A stretch of 64,000 nucleotides of DNA from Caldanaerovirga acetigignens (GTDB lineage: Bacteria > Bacillota > Thermosediminibacteria > Thermosediminibacterales > Thermosediminibacteraceae): the NCBI RefSeq assembly GCF_900142995.1, contig NZ_FRCR01000004.1:124001-188000 (forward strand). Reading direction: 5' to 3'. The translations under genes and the position numbers were made by a program. The notes under the pieces were generated by a model. The model ran no database searches. It was given only the letters and a program-made list of their open reading frames with translations, and was not told where the DNA came from. Positions 16,947-25,723 of the stretch are shown piece after piece (within the stretch, counting starts at the first letter, position 1; every line of letters begins with the position of its first letter).

Positions 16947-18169
16947 TATTTATTTCCCTCCCATTTTTTTATTAATTCTAATAATTTATTTGCAACAAAC
17001 TCCGCATATTCGGGGTCGTTAATATGTAAATCAAGCTCTATTAATTCCACAGGCGGTTTTACATTCTCTTTCAATGCTTCAAAAAGAGCCTTATCAGCAT
17101 CGGGATCGTAAAAGGGCTTACCTGCTGCATCAATCGCAGAAACTCCCTTTTTGGGAATGATAACTGCTGTTGGGCCTTTCGCTTGGCTTACCTTTTTACC
17201 AATAATTTCTCCCAACTTTTTTGATTCTTCAGGAGTTGTTCGTATCAGGGTTACCGTGGGATTGTGTTTATAAAGCTTTCTGTTTTTATAGCTCTCGGGA
17301 ACCGTATCTATCGGACCGAAATTACACATGTCAAGAGCTCCCGGGCATACAACTTGAGGTATTCCCTTTTTTGCTGCAGCTTCCAATCTGTGAGGTCCCG
17401 CCGAGAGTACGCCGCCGCAAAGCTCGTCTACCCACTCGGTGGTAGTAATATCCGCAACCGCTGTAATTATTCCATCCTCAATTAAACTTTCCATTGCTTG
17501 TCCGCCCGTCCCGGTTGCATGGAATACTAAAACCTCGTAGCCGTTTTGTTCAAGGATTTCCCTCACCCTTGTAACGCAGGGCGTAGTTACACCAAACATA
17601 GTAGCACCTATCACCGGTTTTTCGTTTTCGGTTTGCAACTTCGCATTCACCATTCCGCAAATCGCTCCAGCTGCATTTGCAATAATTTGTTTTGAAAGCC
17701 TGTTTAAACCCGAAACATCAACAATCGAATACATCATCGTAATGTCTTTAGTTCCTACGTAGGGTCTTGTATCGCCGGAAGCAAGGGTGGAAACCATTAC
17801 CTTTGGAAAACCCGCGGGGAGCTTTTTCATAGCAGCCGTAGCTATGGATGTACCTGCAGAACCTCCTAAGGATACAATACCGTCTATTTTCCCCTCGTCA
17901 TACAGTCTCTTCACTATGATAGAGGCTCCCGTTGCCATTGCCGTCACGGATTCTCCTCTATCCCTTTTTTCAAGAAGGGAATTTAGATCCACTCCTGCTG
18001 CCACTGCAACTTCATCGCGTTTAATGTCAGGCTCGAAATAAGGGGGATCCAAAATTCCGGCATCGATGACAATCGTCTTGCACCCGAATTCTTCTACCTT
18101 TTCTTTCAGGTACTTGAATTCCGCACCCTTTGTATCAAGGGTTCCAAGTATTGCCACGACTTTACTCAA
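16946..18169 (-). CDS. Tm-1-like ATP-binding protein (UPF0261 family)
   Basis: 407-residue protein of the UPF0261/Tm-1-like family, named after the N-terminal half of the tomato Tm-1 resistance protein, which inhibits tobamovirus replication. Features include the N-terminal [15 protein letters not shown] nucleotide-binding strand-loop, [15 protein letters not shown], and [19 protein letters not shown]. In plants the Tm-1 protein fuses this domain to a PEP-hydrolase-like TIM barrel, which matches the adjacency seen here. Start is TTG 18169, 8 bases after GGAGG, rather than the GTG at 18178 that overlaps the ribosome site. A consensus sigma-54 promoter lies about 38 bases upstream. Confidence 0.85.
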   Translation of the reverse strand: MSKVVAILGTLDTKGAEFKYLKEKVEEFGCKTIVIDAGILDPPYFEPDIKRDEVAVAAGVDLNSLLEKRDRGESVTAMATGASIIVKRLYDEGKIDGIVSLGGSAGTSIATAAMKKLPAGFPKVMVSTLASGDTRPYVGTKDITMMYSIVDVSGLNRLSKQIIANAAGAICGMVNAKLQTENEKPVIGATMFGVTTPCVTRVREILEQNGYEVLVFHATGTGGQAMESLIEDGIITAVADITTTEWVDELCGGVLSAGPHRLEAAAKKGIPQVVCPGALDMCNFGPIDTVPESYKNRKLYKHNPTVTLIRTTPEESKKLGEIIGKKVSQAKGPTAVIIPKKGVSAIDAAGKPFYDPDADKALFEALKENVKPPVELIELDLHINDPEYAEFVANKLLELIKKWEGNK

Positions 18170-18206
18170 AAAAATCACCTCCCGAAAATAGTCTGCTTTC
18201 AGGAGG

Positions 18207-18224
18207 TTGCAAGGTTTGTGCCAG
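18207..18224 (-). promoter_or_regulatory. Sigma-54 promoter of the Tm-1-like operon
   Basis: The minus strand reads CTGGCACAAACCTTGCAA: TGGCAC-N5-TTGCA with GG and GC ten bases apart, a full consensus match. It sits between the activator gene and the Tm-1-like gene. Confidence 0.88.
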
Positions 18225-18260
18225 TAAATTTATTCGATTTTTACGTGCTATTGATTAATT

Positions 18261-18282
18261 ATTGTGAATGTAATTTCACAAT
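18261..18282. promoter_or_regulatory. 22-base inverted repeat, candidate enhancer site
   Basis: ATTGTGAA (18261-18268), six bases, TTCACAAT (18275-18282): perfect 8-base arms. It lies about 40 bases upstream of the -24 element at 18222 and directly after the activator gene stop. It is the best candidate binding site of the neighbouring activator's HTH. Confidence 0.55.
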
Positions 18283-18309
18283 ATACTGTGCAACTTGTAA
18301 ACCTTAAAG

Positions 18310-20136
18310 TTACAGGTCAAACGAGGCATTATCGTAACCCATTTTTTTTAATCTGTTATATAGCGTGCGCCTGCTAATTCCAAGCATTTGTGCTGCCCTT
18401 GTCTTATTGAAATTGCACTGTCTTAAGACCTCGATTAATTTCCTACTTTCATCCCCATTACAGTGCTTTGAAACTTTATTTTCGTCAAAATTTTCACGGT
18501 CATTTCGCCACATTAGTTTTTCCCTTAAAAGATTTGCTGCCCTATCGCCAAACGTAAGCATTTTTTCATTAGAAAAGACAAGCAATGCATGGATGAAATT
18601 TTCTAATTCCCTTACATTTCCGGGCCAACTATACTTTTTAAGATTTTTAATAAGCTTTGGATCTATTTTGGGAACCGGTATGCCGTTTTTTTGGCAGTAG
18701 CGCTTTACTATCTCTTCAACAATTTCCGGTAAGTCTTCTAAATGCATCCTCAAAGGAGGCATATTTATATTTATAACATTTAATCTCCAGAATAAATCTT
18801 CGCGAAACTTGCCTTCCCTTACCATTTCAGATAAATCTTTGTTTGTACAAGCTATTATTCTCACGTTAACCTTTATCAGCTTTTCTCCTCCTACCCTGTA
18901 AAACTCTTGATTTTCTATCGCCCTTAAAAGTTTAGCCTGAAGGCTTAAAGGGATTTCGCCTATTTCATCCAAAACAAGAGTTCCTCTGTTTGCAAGTTCA
19001 AATTTGCCCGTTTGTTTTTTAATCGCACCCGTAAAGGCACCGGCTTCGTGACCGAAAAGCTCGCTTTCAAGTAAGTTTTCGGGAAGGCTCGCGCAATTTA
19101 TTTTTATAAGAGGTTTATCCCTTCTAAAGCTTAACTCATGTATAGCTTCCGCCACCAACTCTTTACCAGTGCCGCTTTCTCCGGTTACAAGCACCGTAAT
19201 GTCACTCGGCGCCACCTTCTTTATAATCTCGTAGATATTTTGCATTGCCTGTGAGCTGCCCACAAGGTTTCCCAATCTCGTAATTTCCTTTTGACTAATT
19301 CCCTTTAAAAGATGGGTTAAGCTAGAAATGGTTTCCCTCACGTAATTGCTGTCTATTGCCGAACCACCGATATAACCATGAACCTTTGTCCCCCTTGCCT
19401 TTATTCCTTTTAAAAAATCCCTTATACTTTCGGGGTAACCCAAAGGTCCACCGTAAACCATTAAGATTTTGTCGCTTTCTCTTGCCGCTATTTTTTTATA
19501 AACTCTGCAGTATAGATTTACGGCATCTTCTAAGGGCATGAAGGTTTTTATGTTTCCTTCTCCGCCGCTTGTAAATCCGAAATGCACGCATATAACATCG
19601 GCTCCAGCTTCCAGCATTTCTTCCGCTTCAATTTCCGTTTGCACAAAAGCCACGGTAAATATACCCATTTGTGCAGCAAGCTTTATCAAATTTACCTCGT
19701 TTTCAAACCCCAGTCCCTGCTCTTCTGCTACTAATCTGAAATTTCCATCAATTATAGAAAGCGTTGGATAATTTACGACCCCGCTGAAGCCGTAATTTTT
19801 TATTTTTTCTAAAAGTTCTTCATGCGAATATTTGGGATCTGTGGCGCAAAGTCCTGCAATAACGGGAACGTTTTTTACCTTGGGTATAATTTCGCTCACG
19901 CCAAAACTAATTACCATATCATTGGCATTGGCGTAAGGAAGGTATCCAGCAAGGGAGGGAACTCCTGCCATACGGAATCTTCCGGAATTAAACAAGAACA
20001 AAAGATCGGCCCCGCCTTCTTCAGCGTACTTAGCGGCAAACCCACTTCCAACTCCCGCTCCAATAATTAGCCTGCCTTGTTCGACAACCTTCCATAACTT
20101 TTTATTTATAATATTTCTATCCCTTAAATCCGCCAA
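18310..20136 (-). CDS. Sigma-54 activator with PEP-hydrolase-like TIM-barrel sensor
   Basis: 608-residue enhancer-binding protein. Residues about 1-275 form a TIM-barrel domain of the pfam09370 type (LIIGAGVGSGFAAKYAEEGGADL, FNSGRFRMAGVPSLAGYLPY, VIAGLCATDP, DVICVHFGFTSGG). The central AAA+ domain, about 305-545, has Walker A GESGTGKE, GAFTGA and Walker B DEIGEIPL. A Fis-type HTH (NKTRAAQMLGISRRTLYNRLKK) ends the protein. The TTG at 20136 is 8 bases after GAGGTG. The sensor is a paralogue of the protein encoded at 16119-16946, suggesting it senses that protein's substrate or product. The gene is just upstream of, and co-oriented with, the sigma-54 operon it presumably activates. Confidence 0.92.
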   Translation of the reverse strand: MADLRDRNIINKKLWKVVEQGRLIIGAGVGSGFAAKYAEEGGADLLFLFNSGRFRMAGVPSLAGYLPYANANDMVISFGVSEIIPKVKNVPVIAGLCATDPKYSHEELLEKIKNYGFSGVVNYPTLSIIDGNFRLVAEEQGLGFENEVNLIKLAAQMGIFTVAFVQTEIEAEEMLEAGADVICVHFGFTSGGEGNIKTFMPLEDAVNLYCRVYKKIAARESDKILMVYGGPLGYPESIRDFLKGIKARGTKVHGYIGGSAIDSNYVRETISSLTHLLKGISQKEITRLGNLVGSSQAMQNIYEIIKKVAPSDITVLVTGESGTGKELVAEAIHELSFRRDKPLIKINCASLPENLLESELFGHEAGAFTGAIKKQTGKFELANRGTLVLDEIGEIPLSLQAKLLRAIENQEFYRVGGEKLIKVNVRIIACTNKDLSEMVREGKFREDLFWRLNVININMPPLRMHLEDLPEIVEEIVKRYCQKNGIPVPKIDPKLIKNLKKYSWPGNVRELENFIHALLVFSNEKMLTFGDRAANLLREKLMWRNDRENFDENKVSKHCNGDESRKLIEVLRQCNFNKTRAAQMLGISRRTLYNRLKKMGYDNASFDL

Positions 20137-20155
20137 TCCAAGGACACCTCTTAAA

Positions 20156-20178
20156 AGAAGTTTTTTATAAAAACTTCT
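20156..20178. other. AT-rich perfect hairpin before the activator gene
   Basis: AGAAGTTTTT (20156-20165) and AAAAACTTCT (20169-20178) around TAT. It lies about 20 bases before the activator start and about 100 bases after the ZIP transporter gene. It may be the terminator of that gene or an operator; neither is certain. Confidence 0.45.
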
Positions 20179-20276
20179 ATATTTAAACGAAAATTCCTTC
20201 CTTCCCTGATTAATGAATTTACGAAAAAGATAAAAAGATAAAAAATAGACATAATACCAAAAAAACTATAAATATT

Positions 20277-21077
20277 TTACACAAACGCCAATAAACTAAA
20301 GGCCATGACGGCCATACCGGTTACGAAGCCGTAAACCGAAAGGTGGTGCTCACCGTATTCGCGGGCCGAGGGGAGAAGCTCATCAATGGAAATAAAAACC
20401 ATTATCCCCGCGATGCATGCAAATATCACTCCTATAACAAGGTCGTTCACGAAGGGAAACAGTATCAGATAAAATATCGCGGCGCCAAGGGGTTCCGAAA
20501 GGCCCGAAAGGAAGGAATAGAGGAAGGCCTTTTTCTTGTCCCCGGTGGCGTAGAAAATCGGCACCGATACCGCTATGCCCTCAGGTATATTGTGAATGGC
20601 TATAGCAACGACGACAGGTATGGCGATGGATACTTCCTGCAAGGCAGATGCGAAAGCCGCAAATCCTTCCGGAAAGTTGTGCACTGCCACCGCGACTGCT
20701 GTCAAAAATCCGGTCCTCAGAAGTTTTCCTTCTACTTCCCCGCTTTCTCTTATTTTCTCCACCCGCTGCATTTCGTGGGGGTTTCCCTCACTGGGAACAA
20801 GTTTATCGATGAGTGCTATGAGAAAAACTCCGGCAAAAAAGGAAATGATACTGAGAAAAGAGCCCAATTTTGCCCCCAAAGCATTACTTAAAATTTCCAT
20901 TGATTTTGACAGTAATTCAACAAAAGAAACGTATACCATAACGCCCGCCGAAAGACCTAGGCTAACCGACAGAAATTTCGTGTTGGTCTTTTTGGCATAG
21001 AATGCTATGGCACTTCCTATTCCAGTGCTCAACCCCGCAAAAAGAGTCAATAAAAAAGCCCTTATAACGTTGTTCAT
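20277..21077 (-). CDS. zupT: ZIP-family metal transporter
   Basis: 266-residue membrane protein of the ZIP (ZupT/GufA) family, about eight transmembrane segments, importing Zn2+ or other divalent metals. The metal-site motifs are clear: HNFPEGFAAF in helix IV and HNIPEGIAVS in helix V. A loop with charged residues lies between helices III and IV. The ATG at 21077 follows AAGGGTG; a GTG at 21086 overlaps that site. Stands alone. A loose TTGAT...ATCAA inverted repeat at 21094-21116 upstream could be a regulator site. Confidence 0.92.
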   Translation of the reverse strand: MNNVIRAFLLTLFAGLSTGIGSAIAFYAKKTNTKFLSVSLGLSAGVMVYVSFVELLSKSMEILSNALGAKLGSFLSIISFFAGVFLIALIDKLVPSEGNPHEMQRVEKIRESGEVEGKLLRTGFLTAVAVAVHNFPEGFAAFASALQEVSIAIPVVVAIAIHNIPEGIAVSVPIFYATGDKKKAFLYSFLSGLSEPLGAAIFYLILFPFVNDLVIGVIFACIAGIMVFISIDELLPSAREYGEHHLSVYGFVTGMAVMAFSLLAFV

Positions 21078-21194
21078 TATCTTCACCCTTTTTGATTGAT
21101 ATACCTTCGATCAAATTCAGGTAGATGACTAGATGTTATATTATATGACGGCACCACCATTTTGGTTTCTTGTAAGGCCTGTTGCTGGTCGAAA

Positions 21195-23054
21195 TCACCC
21201 CACCCTGAAGAGCTCCATTATCTCATCCTTCGAAAGTGCGTTTATGAATACCTCACCTTCCGATACTATGGAGCTTATGAGGTCCTTTTTTCTTTTCTGG
21301 AGCTCGTCTATCTTTTCCTCGATGGTTCCCCGGGTTATAAACCTGAAGACCTGCACGTTATTCTCCTGCCCTATTCTGTATGCCCTATCGGCAGCCTGTT
21401 CCTCCACAGCGGGATTCCACCACGGGTCAAAGTGAATCACTGTATCTGCCGAAGTAAGGTTAAGGCCGACTCCGCCAGCTTTGAGCGAAAGCAGGAAGGC
21501 CTGCCCCTTTCCGCTGTTGAAATCAGAGCCGTCTTTCAACCTGAAGTACTTTTTCTTCTCCTTTATCGCCCGCAATATCTCCTCCGCGGTCTTCTCGTCG
21601 ATGCCCTCCATATCCATCCTTATCTCAAGGAGATTGCCCGCAAGTGACCTGACAGATGTCCTTATTTTCGGAGCTTTCGTCGAAAAAAGGTGTTTCACGT
21701 CGGAAGAGTAGTAAACCTCACCCATCCCGGCAAGGCGATGCGCTACATCCTTGATGAAAGTATATAGCTTTTCTTCATCGATGAGGACAAGCCTTCCCCT
21801 ATCTAGCTCAAAACCGCTGTCCCTGAAAAGCTTCAGGACGTAATCCTCTTTTTCGTAGTCCCTTAAAATTAAATCATCTACGGCTTCTGCAAAGGGATCT
21901 ATTATTTTCTCTCCGTAGACGAACTTAACATCCGCGGCAATTCCATTTTTGTATCCTTCTATTTTTATGCTCAATTTCAGAGGCTTTTTCACCACGGCAT
22001 CTTTTAAATCCGGAGATATTTCCAAAAAATTATCATTTTCGAACTGGTCAATCAGGGATATGAATTTCCTATGATTTTCGCCCTCAAACCTGAGCTCCTC
22101 GCCGTATTTTAGAAATATCCCCTTTACAATGGGAAAGGCAGGGTCATCCGTATCGAGCACGTAGATTTTCTTATCTTTGTATACAAGTCTACAATCCCTA
22201 TCAAGGGGAAGGCCGATATCTCCGGTCGCCTTAACCGAAATCCCATCCCCTTCCTTTCCCACCGCCACCGAAAAAGGCCTTTCTCGAGTTTCGAAACTTA
22301 CTATCTCTATATGCGGCAATGTCATGCGAAATTTTCTTTGGCCTAGCGCCGCAGCTATCTTTTTCAGGTAGCCGTATGTCAGGTTCACGTATCGTTCGTT
22401 AAAAAACACCTTGGGAGATTGCCAGTACATTTTCTTTTCTATTTCATAGATCTCCTTTAAAATGGAAAATACATTTTCATCTTCTTCGGAAAAACCGTGA
22501 AGCATGGGATTGAACGTAAACTTCTTCCCAAATTCAAAGGTGCGTCCGCTCTCTATTGCGTCAAAAAACCTTTTTACTTCCCTCAGTATGTACATGCGGT
22601 CTATCCCAATCTTCATATGCATCCTGGAAATAAAATCGTACCCGCCGTGCGGGAAAAATTCAAAGATATACTCTACCTTCACCGGCTGCTTTTTTTCGCC
22701 AGATTTCGAAAAAAGCTCGCTTAATACTTCCGCCTCCACATCTTTTCTTTTTATGGCCCAGGGCCTTTTAAGGTCGCCCTTGTTTTTATGAATATATAAG
22801 AGCGCTGCGACCACGTGTTTGCACATACTATTGTACTGTCTTACATACGGGCAGGTGCATCCGTATGCCGTCAAAGTATTGCCTCTGAACTTCAACAAAA
22901 CCTCATAGTAATGAGTGCCCTTCACAATAGCTTTAAATGTGTTTTCGTGGAAGACCACACTTTTCACAGCCCCGAGTTCATAATACGCAAGGCCTCTACT
23001 TACTACATCGGGCGGTATGTTGCTTAAAATATAATCCAAATTTGCTATTTCCAT
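21195..23054 (-). pseudogene. SNF2-family helicase-like protein lacking the ATPase core
   Basis: 619 residues where family members have about 1050. The N-terminus has a SWIM zinc finger (C66, C68, C78, H80) and the bacterial SNF2-associated region up to about residue 510 (FRLKDGS). The sequence then jumps in frame to SLKAGGVGLNL and HFDPWWNPAVEEQAADRAYRIGQ, which are motifs V and VI at the C-terminal end of the second RecA lobe. Walker A, the DEAH box and the rest of both lobes are missing. The frame is intact with a good start (ATG 23054 behind GGAGGAAG), so the protein may be made, but it cannot hydrolyse ATP. Either an in-frame genomic deletion of roughly 430 codons or an assembly error near 21524. 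Confidence 0.85.
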
Positions 23055-23153
23055 AGAACTTCCTCCAGGTGAATTTACTTTTCATTTGCATGATAACAGT
23101 TTTTAAGAGGTTTGTAAATTGACTAAGTATTTTATAGAAAATTTGTTTAATTT

Positions 23154-23174
23154 ACCAGAGGGGTCTGGTATAAT
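23154..23174 (+). promoter_or_regulatory. Promoter with overlapping operator of the broken MNT gene
   Basis: ACCAGA-GGGG-TCTGGT is a perfect inverted repeat at 23154-23169, and its last base begins a perfect -10 TATAAT (23169-23174). An operator over the -10 fits autoregulation of a toxin-antitoxin operon. The gene downstream is decayed. Confidence 0.5.
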
Positions 23175-23204
23175 ATAAATAAAACGAAGCCTGTGGTGAT
23201 TTTA

Positions 23205-23477
23205 GTGGAAAGGGTCCTTCACTGAATAAAAGAGCAAATAGAAAAAGTGGTAAATTACGCAAGGTGCAATAAAAATATAATAGCTTTATACATATTCGGG
23301 TCCTTCGGAACGGAAAAAGAACGTCCCACAAGCGACATAGACCTTGCGATGCTGTTTAGAAACAATCCTTCGCTTTCTGAAGAACTCAAAATAGAATCCG
23401 ATATAAGCCAGATCTTTGGACGCGATGACATCGACATTGTAAACTTAAACAAAGCGCCGATAGAATGGAAGGACTGA
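23205..23477 (+). pseudogene. MNT-type nucleotidyltransferase, interrupted by stop and truncated
   Basis: Minimal nucleotidyltransferase domain with the signature GSFGTEKERPTSDIDLA and second-Asp segment DIDIVNLNKAP, as in MntA antitoxins. Translation from GTG 23205 (behind GGTGAT) meets TGA at 23223-23225 after six codons, while the downstream frame IKEQIEKVVNYARCNKNI continues normally. The C-terminus stops early at 23477, short of the usual 100-140 residues. Downstream lies the first part of a HepT-like gene, so this was an MNT/HEPN module. Confidence 0.7.
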
Positions 23478-23487
23478 AAAAAAAGAT

Positions 23488-23580
23488 ATGCATGAAATTG
23501 ACATCAAAAAGACCCTTGATAAAATAAAGGTAATAGAAGACTGCTTGTCAAAGTTGAAAACGCTAGCTCAGCTTCCTTCA
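23488..23580 (+). pseudogene. HepT-like (HEPN/DUF86) toxin, 5' fragment only
   Basis: ATG 23488 begins MHEIDIKKTLDKIKVIEDCLSKL, the usual first helix of HEPN/DUF86 toxins. Similarity ends at about 23577, where the converging MBL-fold gene's 3' end begins. The catalytic R-x4-6-H motif is absent. The frame happens to stay open for another 350 bases antisense to the MBL gene, but that part is not HEPN. Confidence 0.6.
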
Positions 23581-25149
23581 AGAATTAGCACGCACCGCTA
23601 TTGTCTTTCCCTTTTCAGGCCAAGTAACTTTGCAGATGCTGTCGAAAGAAGAGAAAAATTCCATTTCTTCGGCGTGCACGGGAATGAGAACCTTCGGCTT
23701 TATGGTCTCCACCATCTCCTCTATCCCAGGACCGTGAATGTGGCCGCTGGCGTGAAAACCCGACCTTTCCCTGTCCCGGCCCAATGTCCCGTAAAGCTCA
23801 AATCCGAAGTAGTCTATCCAGTTCCTCACCCGCTGGTGGTCTATCAGCATCTCTTCGTCGAAGGCCTCGCTGGAAGAATATATGTATGTTCCGCCATCCG
23901 GCTGTATGTCCAAAAATGCGTGAAAGTCGTAGTATGAAAAACAAAGTATGTAACTTCCCGGGTCTTTTTTTATGTCCTCCGCCGTAACGGTCTTATTAAG
24001 AGCCATCCTTTCGAGGAGGGCCGCTTCCCATTTGTCCATGCGGGATTTCGGCTTTACATACATCCTTATCCTGCCGTCAGCGTGCGGGTCGGGCACCCCA
24101 TCCTCTTCCGCCGCTTTCAAAGCCTCGAGTAGGTATACGTCCTTGGCAGTAAGAACCAGCTGCCTTCCCGTCTTCCCGGCTATCTCGAGGAACGAAAGCA
24201 GGCGCTCGACGTTCCTCGGGCCGAAATCCGCCACAACAAGCCCTCCTGCTTTTGAAACCACGTCAAAGCAGTTTGCAGCAACCTCTCCTTCGGTGACGGG
24301 CTTTTTCGTTTCGGGGTGCGTTCCCTCGCATATAAGGGCGATGGGCTCGAGCTTTGCCGCCTCTTCGAAAAAACGCCTGGTCAACGCCGCATTCTTCCCG
24401 TGGAGCCTGAGGTCGCCGGTGTATATTATCCACCCTTCAGAAGTCTTTATGCCAAAAGCGCTTGCGCCGGGGATGGAATGGTCCACCGGCCAAATCCTTA
24501 CCGTAAAATCACCTATTTTTGCTTCGCTCCCTCCAGCTTCCAGTTTGCAGCACTCCAGTTTCCTCGAGTGGTCGTAATTTTCCCAAAAAGTACAGGCGCT
24601 CTCAGGAATAAAATCTTTTCCAAGGATTTTATACCGCCTCTGTTTGAAAGCTGTGGACTTGTAATGGCCTGTCTGCAAAAGGCCGTCCTTGTATTCCCGC
24701 GGATTTATGTAGCATATCTCCTGCAGGCGGTTTCCGCCTCCCGTATCCTGCAACGCTTTGCAAATAACGGCGGCGGTAAGGCTCGTTATCACCGGGACGT
24801 CCTCGCGGACGTACGAAAGGTGCCCGCAGTGGTCGTAGTGGGCGTGGGAAAGGAAGATTCCCTGGACTTCGGTCTTTCGATACCGCGGATGGGAAGAATA
24901 TCTTTCCCACACGCCGGGATATTCGAGGTCGGTTCTGTATAGGCCTTCCAGCGGCGGCAGAATGTCCAGGGCGAGAAGGTCGTAAAATCCAAAGCCGCTC
25001 CTCGGGCCTAAAAATTCGTCGAAGAACATGCCCTCTGCTTTGAAGTTGGTGCCGAAGTCCAGAAAAATAGCGTTTTCTTCATCTTCCAGAAGGATCTTAT
25101 TGCCCCCGATGCAGCCCACACCATCGTAAAAGGTAATTTTTAAGGACAT
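23578..25149 (-). CDS. MBL-fold hydrolase, RNase J-like
   Basis: 523-residue metallo-beta-lactamase-fold protein. Metal ligands are in SHAHYDHCGH near residue 102, the later VDHSIPGASA histidine, YTGDLRLHG aspartate and the C-terminal IPVHAEEMEFF histidine, a layout of the RNase J/beta-CASP branch of nucleases. The N-terminus (GVGCIGGNKILLE, FLDFG) is typical. The ATG at 25149 follows GGGGTGATGG. Alone on its strand. Its 5' leader carries a hairpin shared with the leader of the DUF1847 gene 1.2 kb away. A nucleic-acid nuclease role is likely, but the substrate is unknown. Confidence 0.8.
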   Translation of the reverse strand: MSLKITFYDGVGCIGGNKILLEDEENAIFLDFGTNFKAEGMFFDEFLGPRSGFGFYDLLALDILPPLEGLYRTDLEYPGVWERYSSHPRYRKTEVQGIFLSHAHYDHCGHLSYVREDVPVITSLTAAVICKALQDTGGGNRLQEICYINPREYKDGLLQTGHYKSTAFKQRRYKILGKDFIPESACTFWENYDHSRKLECCKLEAGGSEAKIGDFTVRIWPVDHSIPGASAFGIKTSEGWIIYTGDLRLHGKNAALTRRFFEEAAKLEPIALICEGTHPETKKPVTEGEVAANCFDVVSKAGGLVVADFGPRNVERLLSFLEIAGKTGRQLVLTAKDVYLLEALKAAEEDGVPDPHADGRIRMYVKPKSRMDKWEAALLERMALNKTVTAEDIKKDPGSYILCFSYYDFHAFLDIQPDGGTYIYSSSEAFDEEMLIDHQRVRNWIDYFGFELYGTLGRDRERSGFHASGHIHGPGIEEMVETIKPKVLIPVHAEEMEFFSSFDSICKVTWPEKGKTIAVRANS

Positions 25150-25188
25150 TCCATCACCCCGATTCTTTCTTTTTGATCTATATTTCAA

Positions 25189-25213
25189 CGGTGCGTTTTA
25201 CACCGCTTTGCAA
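25189..25213 (-). promoter_or_regulatory. Leader hairpin element, copy A (upstream of MBL gene)
   Basis: On the plus strand CGGTG-CGTTTTA-CACCG followed by CTTTGCAA. On the minus strand it lies about 40 bases before the MBL gene start, preceded by an ATTTTAAAAT palindrome. The matching copy B at 26395-26419 has CGGCG/CGCCG, a compensatory change of the middle pair, so the stem itself seems conserved. Confidence 0.55.
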
Positions 25214-25288
25214 TTTTATTTTAAAATCGTGAGGTGATGTGGTATATTCTTAATAAGCAATAAACGTAAAAACAAGGAGGCGGTGATA

Positions 25289-25716
25289 ATGAATATAAGG
25301 GTTTATCCGATTTTTCCCCTGAGTTTCACCTAGAATTGGTAGCCGATGTAAACGACGTAAGGGCGGCTATAGGCAAAGAGGATGCCGCTATCGTCGATTC
25401 CAGGATGCCTGAAAGATTCAAAGGCTTGGTAGAGCCCATCGATTTTAAAAAAGGCCATATTCCCTCCGCAGTAAACTTTTCCTGGAAAGAAAACTTGAAG
25501 GAAAACGGAGAATTAAAAGATATAGAAGAAATAAAAGAAAGATTTTCACCTTTGAAAGGAAAGAAAGATATAATCATCTACTGCGGTTCCGGTATAGATG
25601 CCACTTTTAACTTTTTCACCTTGGATGAGCTTGGAATAAAAGCAAGGGTGTACATAGGAAGCTTCAGCGATTGGATAACTTATGAAGATAATGAAGTAAT
25701 TGTTGAAGTTTGTTAA
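25289..25716 (+). pseudogene. Rhodanese, N-terminal domain lost
   Basis: The C-terminal rhodanese domain (VADVNDVRAAIGKEDAAIVD, HIPSAVNFSW, IIYCGSGIDATFNFFTL with the active-site cysteine) is intact from about 25320 to the stop at 25716. The only good ribosome site (AAGGAGG, 25275-25280) serves ATG 25289, whose frame ends at TAG 25331, one frame off the domain. The domain frame is open upstream but has no clear start; a TTG at 25336 without a ribosome site is the best in frame. A two-domain thiosulfate sulfurtransferase has probably lost its first domain by a frameshifting deletion. Confidence 0.65.
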
Positions 25717-25723
25717 GCTTTTT

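Noticed and set aside
23223-23225. In-frame TGA in the MNT gene read as selenocysteine
   Set aside because: It lies in the variable N-terminus where no conserved Cys/Sec is expected, the gene is truncated anyway, and no clear selenocysteine-insertion hairpin was seen next to it. Decay is simpler.
23488-23937. A 149-codon frame on the plus strand
   Set aside because: Only the first ~30 codons look like HEPN; the remainder is the antisense of the MBL gene's 3' end, so it is not a full gene.
24316-24942. Long plus-strand frames opposite the MBL gene
   Set aside because: Shadows caused by GC-rich codon usage of the real minus-strand gene; no ribosome sites.
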